Below, one piece after another: positions 1 through 5,021 of a stretch of 6,857 nucleotides of DNA; position 1 is the stretch's first letter, and every line of letters begins with the position of its first letter. Origin of the DNA: Ruminococcaceae bacterium UBA1213 (GTDB lineage: Bacteria > Bacillota > Clostridia > Oscillospirales > Acutalibacteraceae); NCBI GenBank assembly GCA_002309275.1, contig DBXL01000017.1, positions 3,606 to 10,462 on the forward strand, written 5' to 3'. The notes under the pieces are model-generated. The model saw only the letters and a program-made list of their open reading frames with translations. It was not told where the DNA came from and ran no database searches. The position numbers and the translations under genes are program-made.

Positions 1-398
1 CTGATAGAGAGCATATGTACTTCATCTATAATGTAAACTCTGTATTTTGCTTCGGCGGGGGTGAAATGAGCCTCTTCACGCAGAAGGCGTATATCATCTA
101 CACCGTTATTGCTGGCAGCGTCTATTTCAACGACATCTGTAACCGTGCCGTCATCAATGCCTTTGCAAATGGCACATTCTCCGCAGGGGTCGCCGTCTTT
201 GGGATTAAGGCAGTTTACGGCTTTGGAAAGTATTTTGGAACAGGTAGTTTTGCCTGTACCCCTTGAGCCTGTGAATAAATAGGCATGGGCAAGCCTGTCA
301 GCTTTGAGTTCATTTTTCAGAGTATCAGTCACTTGGGGCTGACCGATGACATCTGCAAAAAACTGAGGTCTGTATTTTCTGTATAAAACTCTGTACAA
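1..398 (-). CDS. dnaX: DNA polymerase III subunit gamma/tau, N-terminal part (runs off the window)
   Basis: This is the ATPase subunit of the clamp loader, which opens the sliding clamp and loads it onto primed DNA. The first 132 residues are visible. They show the family opening YRVLYRKYRPQFFADVIGQ, a Walker A loop GSRGTGKT (residues 44-51), four cysteines of the zinc module (63, 72, 75, 78), the segment EIDAASNNGVDDIR, and a Walker B motif IIDEVHML (123-130). The gene continues past position 1, so the C-terminal domains cannot be judged. The start is not an ATG. TTG at 396-398 gives the usual family N-terminus and lies 11 nt after a GGAAAGG ribosome binding site. An in-frame GTG at 405-407 is only 2 nt from that site, so TTG is preferred. 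The SRP RNA gene lies directly upstream, a common Firmicutes order. No separate dnaX promoter was clear. Confidence 0.96.
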   Translation of the reverse strand, partial: MYRVLYRKYRPQFFADVIGQPQVTDTLKNELKADRLAHAYLFTGSRGTGKTTCSKILSKAVNCLNPKDGDPCGECAICKGIDDGTVTDVVEIDAASNNGVDDIRLLREEAHFTPAEAKYRVYIIDEVHMLSI

Positions 399-452
399 TT
401 TTAACACAGCCTTTCCAAAAATTTTGCAGTAATCTGACAAATGACTAAAAAA

Positions 453-630
453 ACAAGACAGACCACATAGAATGCGGTATCATATACTTGGAAATACGGA
501 CGGACAGACTGTCTGCATCGCACAGGGCAAAACGCTTAATGCTGCTCGATTCCTCGCCTGACATGGTTCACGGTGTCCTGTCGCACAGGGCCTGCCCGAC
601 CGCATATCCAAAAATATGAATCTGTCTTGT
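453..630 (-). ncRNA. ffs: SRP RNA (4.5S/scRNA), compact form of about 180 nt
   Basis: This is the RNA scaffold of the signal recognition particle, which binds Ffh and targets nascent membrane and secreted proteins. The conserved helix-8 region lies at 533-570 and reads CCGTGAACCATGTCAGG, then CGA-GGAA-TCG, then AGCAGCATTAAGC on the minus strand. This matches the Bacillus-type core, with the GGAA tetraloop and the AGCAGC side of the internal loop intact. The apical three base pairs are CGA/UCG where the usual RNA has UCC/GGA. The ends pair (ACAAGACAGA with TCTGTCTTGT). Moving inwards, ATGCGGT pairs with ACCGCAT and CGGGCAG with CTGTCCG, giving a long helix 5. Seven T's follow the 3' end (447-453), as expected for termination. 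I do not see the 5' Alu-domain sequence of the roughly 270-nt Bacillus RNA. Transcript ends are inferred from pairing. The promoter predicts a start nearer 649, so the 5' end may be processed. Confidence 0.9.
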
Positions 631-655
631 TGTTCCTTTATTAAGCAACGAATTA

Positions 656-684
656 ATTATACTATATATTTTTTGAAAAATCAA
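656..684 (-). promoter_or_regulatory. Promoter of the SRP RNA gene
   Basis: On the minus strand there is a -35 box TTGATT (679-684), a 17-bp spacer and a consensus -10 box TATAAT (656-661). Initiation is expected near 649, about 20 nt before the paired 5' end of the SRP RNA. A/T tracts directly upstream of the -35 box (about 686-706) look like an UP element, fitting a highly expressed stable RNA. The sites were read by eye and no start site has been measured. Confidence 0.8.
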
Positions 685-700
685 CTGATTTTTGAAAAAA
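669..700 (-). repeat. Near-perfect A/T dyad overlapping the SRP RNA promoter
   Basis: Two 15-bp arms (669-683 and 686-700) are inverted repeats with one mismatch and a 2-bp centre. Seen another way, TTTTTGAAAAA occurs twice, at 670-680 and 689-699. The dyad covers the -35 box and the spacer edge. It lies between the stop codon of the upstream gene (707-709) and the SRP RNA. Its stem contains almost no G/C and no T run follows on the minus strand, so it is a poor intrinsic terminator. UP-element/curved DNA or an operator are better explanations, with the first the simpler. Confidence 0.5.
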
Positions 701-706
701 TTTTAA

Positions 707-1246
707 TCAGAGTGAAAGGGAATATTTCAGTTCACGCAGTTCTGTCATGGGAAATTCAAACCAGTTTCCATTGTATTTATTTTTTTTGCGTCGTGGGAGG
801 TATATTTCAAAAGTACCGAGTACATCTGTTGCAAAAGTATCCCACTTGAAGTTTTCGGCGGAGAAAAGCACGTTTCCAACAGGAATTTTTCTTTTGAGTT
901 CCTCTTTTGAGAGATTGCCGAAAGCATTGGTGCCTGTTGAGGCATTGACGGGCAGAAGTCCCGATATTTCATTATAGTGCAGATTGGAATAAAAAATTTC
1001 CATTTCCACTTTAGGAATTTTTTTAATGCAGAGGAAAAAAGTTTCGGTTTCGCCGTCAAATATGACATAGCCGTTGTCAAATTGATTCAGTGTGAGTATT
1101 GACAGGAGGCGGAGGAAATATTTGGGAGAATCTATGCCTGTAAAATGGGAGGCAGGTATGATAACTTTTTCTGTTCCGTAGGTGAATTTGGATAAAAACC
1201 AGCCGTTTTCAATTTTATCTATATCATAAATAATATTCAATGTCAT
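707..1246 (-). CDS. Hypothetical protein, about 179 residues, second gene of a two-gene unit
   Basis: I do not recognise a family. The product has no signal peptide, no transmembrane segment and no obvious catalytic motif. It alternates beta-like stretches (such as GYVIFDGETETFFLCIKKI and VLGTFEIYLPRRKKN) and has a basic segment near residue 155, so it is probably a soluble cytoplasmic protein. It starts 21 bp after the stop of the Ig-like repeat gene and its ribosome binding site GGAGG (1249-1253) sits in that gap, so the two are probably co-transcribed. The GGAGG is only 2 nt from the ATG at 1244-1246 but 8 nt from an in-frame TTG at 1238-1240. The true start may be TTG, giving 177 residues. 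No clear terminator follows, and the SRP RNA promoter begins within 25 bp of the stop. Confidence 0.85.
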   Translation of the reverse strand: MTLNIIYDIDKIENGWFLSKFTYGTEKVIIPASHFTGIDSPKYFLRLLSILTLNQFDNGYVIFDGETETFFLCIKKIPKVEMEIFYSNLHYNEISGLLPVNASTGTNAFGNLSKEELKRKIPVGNVLFSAENFKWDTFATDVLGTFEIYLPRRKKNKYNGNWFEFPMTELRELKYSLSL

Positions 1247-1267
1247 TTCCTCCGTTTCCCGAAAAAT

Positions 1268-1981
1268 TCACTTTACATTGATAGTGAAGAATTTTTTGAC
1301 AACTTCACCTGTTTTATCGTCTTTGACCTTTGAGCATATCTGATATTCGTCTTTTCTTGCAGGCTTTATTTCGACAGAAGTTTCCTCGCTGAGAGCCTGA
1401 CACCATACCCATTTTTTATCGGTAGTTTTCTTATAGACGACTGCATAGAGATAGTTTCCCGAACCGCCCTCTGCCGATGAATTCAAAACAACGCTTTCGC
1501 CAAAATTGATTTCTTTTGCAGAGATGGTGGAAGTGTTCACAAGTGCGGGCATATTGTTTCTTATCTCAAAGGGAATGGACATCACGCCTGTAAAATTACC
1601 TTTAAAGGTGAGAGTAGCGGAAGCCTTTCCGGGCATGGTATTGTTTTCATAGGAAATATCATAGTCCGTGCCTTCTTTGAGGGTGACTTCACCGAATCTT
1701 ACAACGATTTGCATGATTTTAGGCTGACCGTCATATAAAAACTCTGTGCTGTCCGCAAAATAGGAAAGTGTTCTTGCCTGCACAGGCTCTATCTCAAATG
1801 TATATTCATATGAACCCGTATATTCTCCCAAGCCCGTGATATAGACGTGAGCCGTTCCGACATTGATGTTATCCAGTATTTCGATACGGTAGTCCTTGTC
1901 CTGTTCAAGCGTTTTTCCCTTGACGTTCAGGGCAAAGGGCGGTTTTATACGGTTTCCCGTGTAGGTGTAGGATTTTTCCAT
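1268..1981 (-). CDS. Ig-like repeat protein (two YTG-type beta repeats plus a C-terminal Y_Y_Y-like domain), no signal peptide
   Basis: The 237-residue product has three beta-sandwich modules. Residues about 4-62 and 71-142 are two copies of a repeat common in clostridial surface proteins, with the pattern Y(T/D)G...G..L..(D/G)xDY.I.Y.NN...G.A...I.G.G.(Y/F)TG....F.I. Residues about 146-237 resemble the triple-tyrosine/Ig-like domain of the same proteins (GESVVLNSSAEGGSGNYLYAV ending in VVKKFFTINVK, split here by a long middle). Such modules usually sit on exported adhesins or enzymes as spacers or binding domains. Here there is no signal peptide, membrane helix or anchor, so the location is unclear. 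The start ATG (1979-1981) has an AAAGGAG site (1991-1997) 9 nt upstream. An earlier in-frame ATG at 2009-2011 lies ahead of this site and almost at the predicted transcript start, so it is rejected. The gene has its own promoter and is followed by the hypothetical gene. Confidence 0.88.
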   Translation of the reverse strand: MEKSYTYTGNRIKPPFALNVKGKTLEQDKDYRIEILDNINVGTAHVYITGLGEYTGSYEYTFEIEPVQARTLSYFADSTEFLYDGQPKIMQIVVRFGEVTLKEGTDYDISYENNTMPGKASATLTFKGNFTGVMSIPFEIRNNMPALVNTSTISAKEINFGESVVLNSSAEGGSGNYLYAVVYKKTTDKKWVWCQALSEETSVEIKPARKDEYQICSKVKDDKTGEVVKKFFTINVK

Positions 1982-2014
1982 GCTGTATATCTCCTTTGTG
2001 TAACATACCATGTT

Positions 2015-2043
2015 ATCATATCATTTTTTGTGAATACATTCAA
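2015..2043 (-). promoter_or_regulatory. Promoter of the Ig-like repeat gene
   Basis: On the minus strand there is a -35 box TTGAAT (2038-2043), a 17-bp spacer and a -10 box TATGAT (2015-2020). It predicts initiation near 2008 and a leader of about 27 nt containing the AAAGGAG ribosome binding site. The promoter lies in the 85-bp gap after deoD, so this gene pair can be expressed apart from deoD. A small inverted repeat AACAT-GGT-ATGTT lies at the predicted start. I see no convincing terminator for deoD in the gap. Confidence 0.65.
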
Positions 2044-2066
2044 GCATTTTTTGAAAATTCGGCTTT

Positions 2067-2765
2067 TTATACACTTTCGAGAGCAATTTCCATCATATCA
2101 TTAAAAGTTTTTTCTCTTTCATCGGAAGAACAGCTTTCGCCCGTGAGGGGACAATCCGAGATTGTGCAGATACAAAGGGCATTTTTGCCAAGTCTTGCGG
2201 CATTCAGATAGAGTGCTGCACACTCCATTTCAGTGGCAAGAATACCGAGTTTTTGCCAGTCCGCAAGGTCGTTTCTGTCATCATAGAAAATGTCCGTTGT
2301 ATAGACAGAGCCGACATATACTTTTTTATGAAGTCTTTCGGAAGTGTCAAAGGCTTTTTTAAGGAGTTCAAAGCTTGCAGTAGGGGCGATATTTCCGGGA
2401 AGTCCGTATTGTTCGGCAAAATTGGAGTTTGTACAAGATGACATTGCAATAACAATGTCACGCAAGCCCAATTTATCGCTGACAGCCCCAGCCGTGCCTA
2501 TTCTTATAATATTATCCACGTCAAAGAATTGGAAAAGCTCATAGGAATAAATCGCCATAGAGGGCATACCCATACCGCTTGCCATGACGGAAACACTTTT
2601 GCCTTTATAAGTTCCGGTATAGCCGAGCATTCCACGCACTTCATTGACTAAAACAGCATTTTCAAGATAATTTTCAGCGATATATTTAGCCCTTAACGGA
2701 TCGCCCGGCATTAAAACGGTTTTTGCAAAATCGCCTTTTTCTGCCTTGATGTGCGGAGTAGCCAT
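2067..2765 (-). CDS. deoD: Purine nucleoside phosphorylase, DeoD type
   Basis: This cytoplasmic hexameric enzyme splits purine (deoxy)nucleosides with phosphate into base and (deoxy)ribose-1-phosphate for salvage. The 232-residue product aligns end to end with E. coli DeoD (239 residues). It opens MATPHI, then shows the phosphate-binding MPGDPLRAKYIAE (Gly21, Arg25), VRGMLGYTGTYKG (Arg44), IIRIGTAGAV (Arg88, Thr91 where E. coli has Ser), TEMECAALY with ribose-binding Glu179-Met180-Glu181, and TISD with catalytic Asp204 and Arg217 in DEREKTFND. All key residues are present, so it should be active. The start is certain from homology. However, no Shine-Dalgarno site precedes the ATG, because the heptamer array begins right at it. 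The nearest purine run, AGAAAGGGGG, is about 50 nt upstream. It probably once followed the LUD gene directly in one operon. Confidence 0.97.
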   Translation of the reverse strand: MATPHIKAEKGDFAKTVLMPGDPLRAKYIAENYLENAVLVNEVRGMLGYTGTYKGKSVSVMASGMGMPSMAIYSYELFQFFDVDNIIRIGTAGAVSDKLGLRDIVIAMSSCTNSNFAEQYGLPGNIAPTASFELLKKAFDTSERLHKKVYVGSVYTTDIFYDDRNDLADWQKLGILATEMECAALYLNAARLGKNALCICTISDCPLTGESCSSDEREKTFNDMMEIALESV

Positions 2766-2807
2766 ATTTCAATGTGCAATTAGCAATGTGCAATGTGCAA
2801 TTACTAA
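2766..2807. repeat. Left heptamer array, unit TGTGCAA on + (TTGCACA on -)
   Basis: Heptads in one register: TGTGCAA (2773-2779), TTAGCAA (2780-2786), TGTGCAA (2787-2793), TGTGCAA (2794-2800) and TTACTAA (2801-2807), preceded by a decayed ATTTCAA (2766-2772). Three units are perfect and the others share only part of the unit. It is the inverted counterpart of the array at 3211-3266. The array also contains an inverted repeat CAATTAG (2777-2783) / CTAATTG (2804-2810). On the minus strand it fills the space between the four-helix-bundle gene and the deoD ATG. Confidence 0.85.
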
Positions 2808-2838
2808 TTGCTTTTCCCCCTTTCTAAACTATTTTCAA

Positions 2839-3192
2839 TTATTTATTGTTTTTTGCATTTTTGGTGATAGCTGCAAGAATTTTTATCAATTCCTTGCAGT
2901 CGGAATACATACTGTCAAAAGCATTTTTTTCTATGTATCCGCTTTCATACAGCAATTCAAGCCAATATTCAGTTTCGTTAGCCTCTTTATATGCTACATA
3001 CATTTTGGCACAAAAATCAGCTTTGCTTTGTGCATTTGCTCCCTCTTTTGCATTAGCACCGATACTTGTACCGCTTCTTAGAATCTGTTTTGACAATATG
3101 TATTCTTTTTTACTGTCGCAAAGATATTTGTATAATTTTATTATTCTCAATGCAAATGATTTGCTTTTATCCAAGATAATGTTATTATCCAT
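2839..3192 (-). CDS. Four-helix-bundle protein, 23S rRNA intervening-sequence protein (IVP/S23) family
   Basis: The 117-residue product matches the family that occurs in 23S rRNA intervening sequences and is related to the Avd accessory protein of diversity-generating retroelements. The signature ILRSGTSIGANAKEGANAQS (residues 38-57) is followed by KADF...A..EANETEYWLELL, typical of helices 2 and 3. The whole is helical, with a positively charged N-terminal third, and no catalytic motif is known. Related proteins form pentamers that bind nucleic acid; the cellular role of stand-alone members is unknown. The length is normal and the frame is intact. The ATG (3190-3192) has only a weak AGG 10 nt upstream. 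A heptamer array ends 18 bp upstream of it and an inverted one begins about 30 bp after its stop, so the gene looks like cargo of a discrete unit. Confidence 0.92.
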   Translation of the reverse strand: MDNNIILDKSKSFALRIIKLYKYLCDSKKEYILSKQILRSGTSIGANAKEGANAQSKADFCAKMYVAYKEANETEYWLELLYESGYIEKNAFDSMYSDCKELIKILAAITKNAKNNK

Positions 3193-3210
3193 AATTTTCT
3201 ACCTAAAATA

Positions 3211-3266
3211 TTGCACATTGCACATTGCACATTGCACATTGCACATTGCACATTGCACACTGCACA
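3211..3266. repeat. Right heptamer array, eight units of TTGCACA
   Basis: Seven perfect tandem copies of TTGCACA (3211-3259) are followed by one copy with a single change (CTGCACA, 3260-3266). The array ends 3 bp short of the LUD stop codon (3270-3272). It is inverted relative to the array at 2766-2807 and is much better preserved, as expected for a tract renewed by replication slippage. It is non-coding on the minus strand. On the plus strand it reads as a repeating HIAHCTL peptide, which I regard as accidental. Confidence 0.97.
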
Positions 3267-3269
3267 TTT

Positions 3270-3920
3270 TCAATAGCCGAGATTTTCATTTACAAGAATG
3301 ACTTTGATTCTGTCTTTATGTCTTTGCTGAGCGGTTACAACATAGTTACAGCAGATTCTGTCGGGACTTTTACAGCCGTCACCAATAAGACTGTCGGGCT
3401 TGTCGGCAGCAATGCATTTGCCGAGTTTTGCACAAGGTGTCTGACAATTCAGTCTTTTTGTATTGAGGGGGGCAGCAATGGTTTTCAGTCTGTCAACAGC
3501 GGCATTCATATCAGGCACGATTTTATTAACGCCTGCAATTACGATAACGCTTTCCGGACCATATACAATAGCAGCAACTCTGTTTGAATTTCCGTCAACG
3601 TTGTAAAGCAAGCCGTTTTCCGTAATAGCGTTGGCACTTGTAAAGAATACATCAGCAGAGAATGTTTTAATGTAAATTTCCTTTACCTGTTCGGGAGTAA
3701 TGCCGGGGGCTTTTCTGTCGAGATAGTTGTAGTCGCCGCTGGAGAGAAGGGCAGGTATGCCGCATTCGCCCAGAGTGACAGAACCACCGTGTGTGACGGT
3801 ATCACCCTTTTTAATGAGGGTTTTAACGAGGTCTGCAACGTCTTCTTTTTTTTCAACGAAGTAAGCCTGCATATTATTTTTGCGGAGGGCGGACATGGTT
3901 TTTTCAATCATTTCTGTCAT
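3270..3920 (-). CDS. LUD-domain protein (LutC/YkgG family, lactate-utilisation-type)
   Basis: The 216-residue product is a stand-alone LUD protein, the fold of LutC, which belongs to the LutABC lactate oxidation system. Clostridia carry many solo members of unknown substrate. Visible family features are the helical start MTEMIEKTMSALRKNNMQAY, GDTVTHGGSVTLGECGI (residues 39-55), DVFFTSANAITENG, and GVNKIVPDMNAAVDRLK near 150. The C-terminal region is rich in cysteine (159, 163, 169, 183, 190, 191) in the clostridial pattern LNCQTPCAKLGKC...GCKSPDRICCNYVV, suggesting a metal site or disulphides. No lutA or lutB is nearby, so lactate oxidation should not be assumed. The ATG (3918-3920) has AAGGAAG 9 nt upstream; a longer in-frame extension lacks a ribosome binding site. 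A divergent gene begins 82 bp away, and deoD lies downstream beyond the heptamer unit. Confidence 0.9.
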   Translation of the reverse strand: MTEMIEKTMSALRKNNMQAYFVEKKEDVADLVKTLIKKGDTVTHGGSVTLGECGIPALLSSGDYNYLDRKAPGITPEQVKEIYIKTFSADVFFTSANAITENGLLYNVDGNSNRVAAIVYGPESVIVIAGVNKIVPDMNAAVDRLKTIAAPLNTKRLNCQTPCAKLGKCIAADKPDSLIGDGCKSPDRICCNYVVTAQQRHKDRIKVILVNENLGY

Positions 3921-3954
3921 GGTAAAAAACTTCCTTTCAAATGAATAAATATAT

Positions 3955-3982
3955 ATTTTATGAGCCAAAATAAAGCTATCAA
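3955..3982 (-). promoter_or_regulatory. Probable promoter of the LUD gene (and perhaps deoD)
   Basis: On the minus strand there is TTGATA (3977-3982), a 16-bp spacer and TAAAAT (3955-3960). It predicts a start near 3948 and a leader of about 28 nt. The 82-bp gap is shared with the divergent gene at 4003, for which no equally good plus-strand promoter could be picked. The A/T-rich stretch 3940-3960 offers several weak -10 boxes. Confidence 0.55.
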
Positions 3983-4002
3983 ACAAAAAGCGAGGTAGAA
4001 AA

Positions 4003-4437
4003 ATGAACAGTGCAAACAATGAGCTTTTATCGGGGATATATAAGCTGTCAAAAACGGGCATGGAAGCCGTTGAAACGGTATTGCCGAAAGTCGAGCAGGG
4101 GGCATTGAAAGAGGAACTGACGGAGCAATATGGAGATTACTGCAAGGCAGCGTCTGACAGCGAGAACGCACTTTTGCAAAATGGGATTGTGCCGAAAGAT
4201 ATAGGACTTTTGCAAAAGGCGGGAATGTGGAGTTCGGTACAGCTTCATACAATCAATGATACAAGCTCCGACCATATCGCCGAGATAATGATAACAGGCA
4301 CTACGAAAGGTATCATCGACCTTACAAAGCATATCGGAACTTGTAAGAATGCCGATAAAGAGATAATTGACTATGCAAACGGCTTCATATCCAAAGAGCA
4401 GAAACACATTGATAATTTAAAAGTGTTTCTCCAGTAA
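4003..4437 (+). CDS. Small all-helical protein, possibly ferritin-like (DUF2383-like)
   Basis: This 144-residue soluble protein is predicted to be almost entirely helical. Its layout resembles small clostridial proteins of ferritin-like type: NSANNELLSGIYKLSKTGMEAV, a charged middle helix, DHIAEIMITGTTKGIIDLTKHI, and a closing helix ISKEQKHIDNLKVFLQ. His91-x-x-Glu94 and Glu132-x-x-His135 are spaced like metal ligands of di-iron helical bundles. I cannot show that a metal site forms, so function stays unknown. The ATG has GAGG (3992-3995) 7 nt upstream. It is the only plus-strand gene here, divergent from the LUD gene, and it is followed by a strong hairpin terminator. The assignment to the ferritin-like fold is from memory of similar sequences and is of moderate certainty. 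Confidence 0.88.
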   Translation: MNSANNELLSGIYKLSKTGMEAVETVLPKVEQGALKEELTEQYGDYCKAASDSENALLQNGIVPKDIGLLQKAGMWSSVQLHTINDTSSDHIAEIMITGTTKGIIDLTKHIGTCKNADKEIIDYANGFISKEQKHIDNLKVFLQ

Positions 4438-4480
4438 GCTTATTTTACTACAAAACAGGATTTTTTACAATAAAAAAATG

Positions 4481-4513
4481 AAAGTCAGCAAAGAAAAATT
4501 GCTGACTTTTTTG
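4481..4513. terminator. Bidirectional intrinsic terminator
   Basis: An 11-bp perfect stem AAAGTCAGCAA (4481-4491) / TTGCTGACTTT (4499-4509) with a 7-nt loop is followed on the plus strand by further T's to 4512. On the minus strand it is followed by CAT and then seven T's (4472-4478). It ends the plus-strand helical-protein gene and, 1 bp from the gtrA-family stop codon, the leftward sortase operon. Confidence 0.93.
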
Positions 4514-5005
4514 TTAGGATTCGCTTTTTCTGTAAAGGATGAATTTTCTTGCAAAGAAATTCCACATATAGACAAGTACAATGGCAAGGCATTTGCCGAT
4601 AATATAATACTTGTCAACGGGGATAAGAGAGCCGAATACGGCATTTTTTACAAGAAATCCTGCTGACTGAAAGATATTGTGTTCTGCAAAGGGAGCGATG
4701 ATAAGTTGAGTAAGTCCGAGACCGATAATGCCGATAACGGCAAAGCCGATAAAATCTGCTGTACGGTTTTTGACTTTAGCCTTTGCAAAAACCCAGAAAG
4801 TCGAAACAATATAATTGACGGTCAGACCGGCAATAAAGCCGAATACAACCGCCCATGTTTCGGGCATTTGAAAGAGTTCTTTGCAGAGAATCACCACGAA
4901 CATATCAACGACGGAGGCAAGACCGCCTACAAATATGCTTCTGAAAAATTGGACAGCGGTGTTGCTTGTTTCAGTGATAAAGAGCTTTTGAAACAGATTT
5001 TTCAT
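4514..5005 (-). CDS. GtrA-family membrane protein
   Basis: The 163-residue protein has four predicted membrane helices (about 19-41, 50-72, 84-106 and 135-157) and the GtrA pattern: F.SIFVGGLASVVD in helix 1, GFIAGLTVNYIVSTFWVF with Asn64-Tyr65 at the end of helix 2, and a C-terminal WNFFARKFILYRKS. GtrA proteins are thought to move polyprenyl-linked sugars across the membrane for modification of surface polymers. The substrate here is unknown, and no glycosyltransferase is visible in the window. The ATG (5003-5005) has GGAGG 6 nt upstream, placed in the 16-bp gap after the previous gene; an upstream in-frame ATG at 5044 would overlap that gene and has no such site. It is the last gene of the leftward operon, with the hairpin terminator directly after the stop. 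Confidence 0.93.
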   Translation of the reverse strand: MKNLFQKLFITETSNTAVQFFRSIFVGGLASVVDMFVVILCKELFQMPETWAVVFGFIAGLTVNYIVSTFWVFAKAKVKNRTADFIGFAVIGIIGLGLTQLIIAPFAEHNIFQSAGFLVKNAVFGSLIPVDKYYIIGKCLAIVLVYMWNFFARKFILYRKSES

Positions 5006-5021
5006 AAACTGCCTCCGTATA

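Larger units (their letters stand above)
2767..3274 (-). mobile_element. Candidate small mobile or intervening element: IVP-family gene between inverted heptamer arrays
   Basis: The unit separates two genes that otherwise form a natural operon. From outside in it has a 7-bp direct repeat TTTCAAT (2767-2773 and 3268-3274), inverted arrays of the heptamer TTGCACA, and a single gene of the four-helix-bundle/23S rRNA intervening-sequence protein family. In the minus-strand transcript, 5' TGTGCAA repeats and 3' TTGCACA repeats can pair to close the gene in a stem-loop. The design recalls IVS elements of bacterial 23S rRNA, which are stems carrying an IVP gene and cut out by RNase III. That it is mobile, and that the direct repeat is a target duplication, are inferences. 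The repeat includes the LUD stop codon and could instead be a decayed heptad. Confidence 0.5.

Noticed and set aside
15..266. Plus-strand open frame of 83 codons at the left end
   Set aside because: It is the complement of the conserved Walker A and zinc region of dnaX.
503..516. Short palindrome GACAGACTGTCTGC as an operator
   Set aside because: It lies inside the SRP RNA, where this segment is better explained by pairing with the 5' strand of helix 5.
3211..3266. CRISPR-like array
   Set aside because: The repeats are 7 bp and directly abutting with no spacers, and no cas genes are present.
2846..3301. Plus-strand open frame of 151 codons across the heptamer unit, containing repeating HIAHCTL
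   Set aside because: It is antisense to the well-supported four-helix-bundle gene. The peptide repeat is simply the 7-bp array read in three frames, and no ribosome binding site was seen.
3921..4061. N-terminal extension of the LUD protein by 47 residues
   Set aside because: It crosses the promoter and the divergent gene start, does not resemble the family, and lacks a ribosome binding site, whereas the ATG at 3918-3920 has one at good spacing.
4048..4407. Minus-strand open frame of 119 codons opposite the helical-protein gene
   Set aside because: The plus-strand gene has a ribosome binding site, a terminator and a helical composition like known proteins. The antisense frame has none of these.
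4478..4666. Plus-strand open frame of 62 codons starting in the terminator
   Set aside because: Its first codons are the terminator hairpin and the rest is antisense to the GtrA-family gene.
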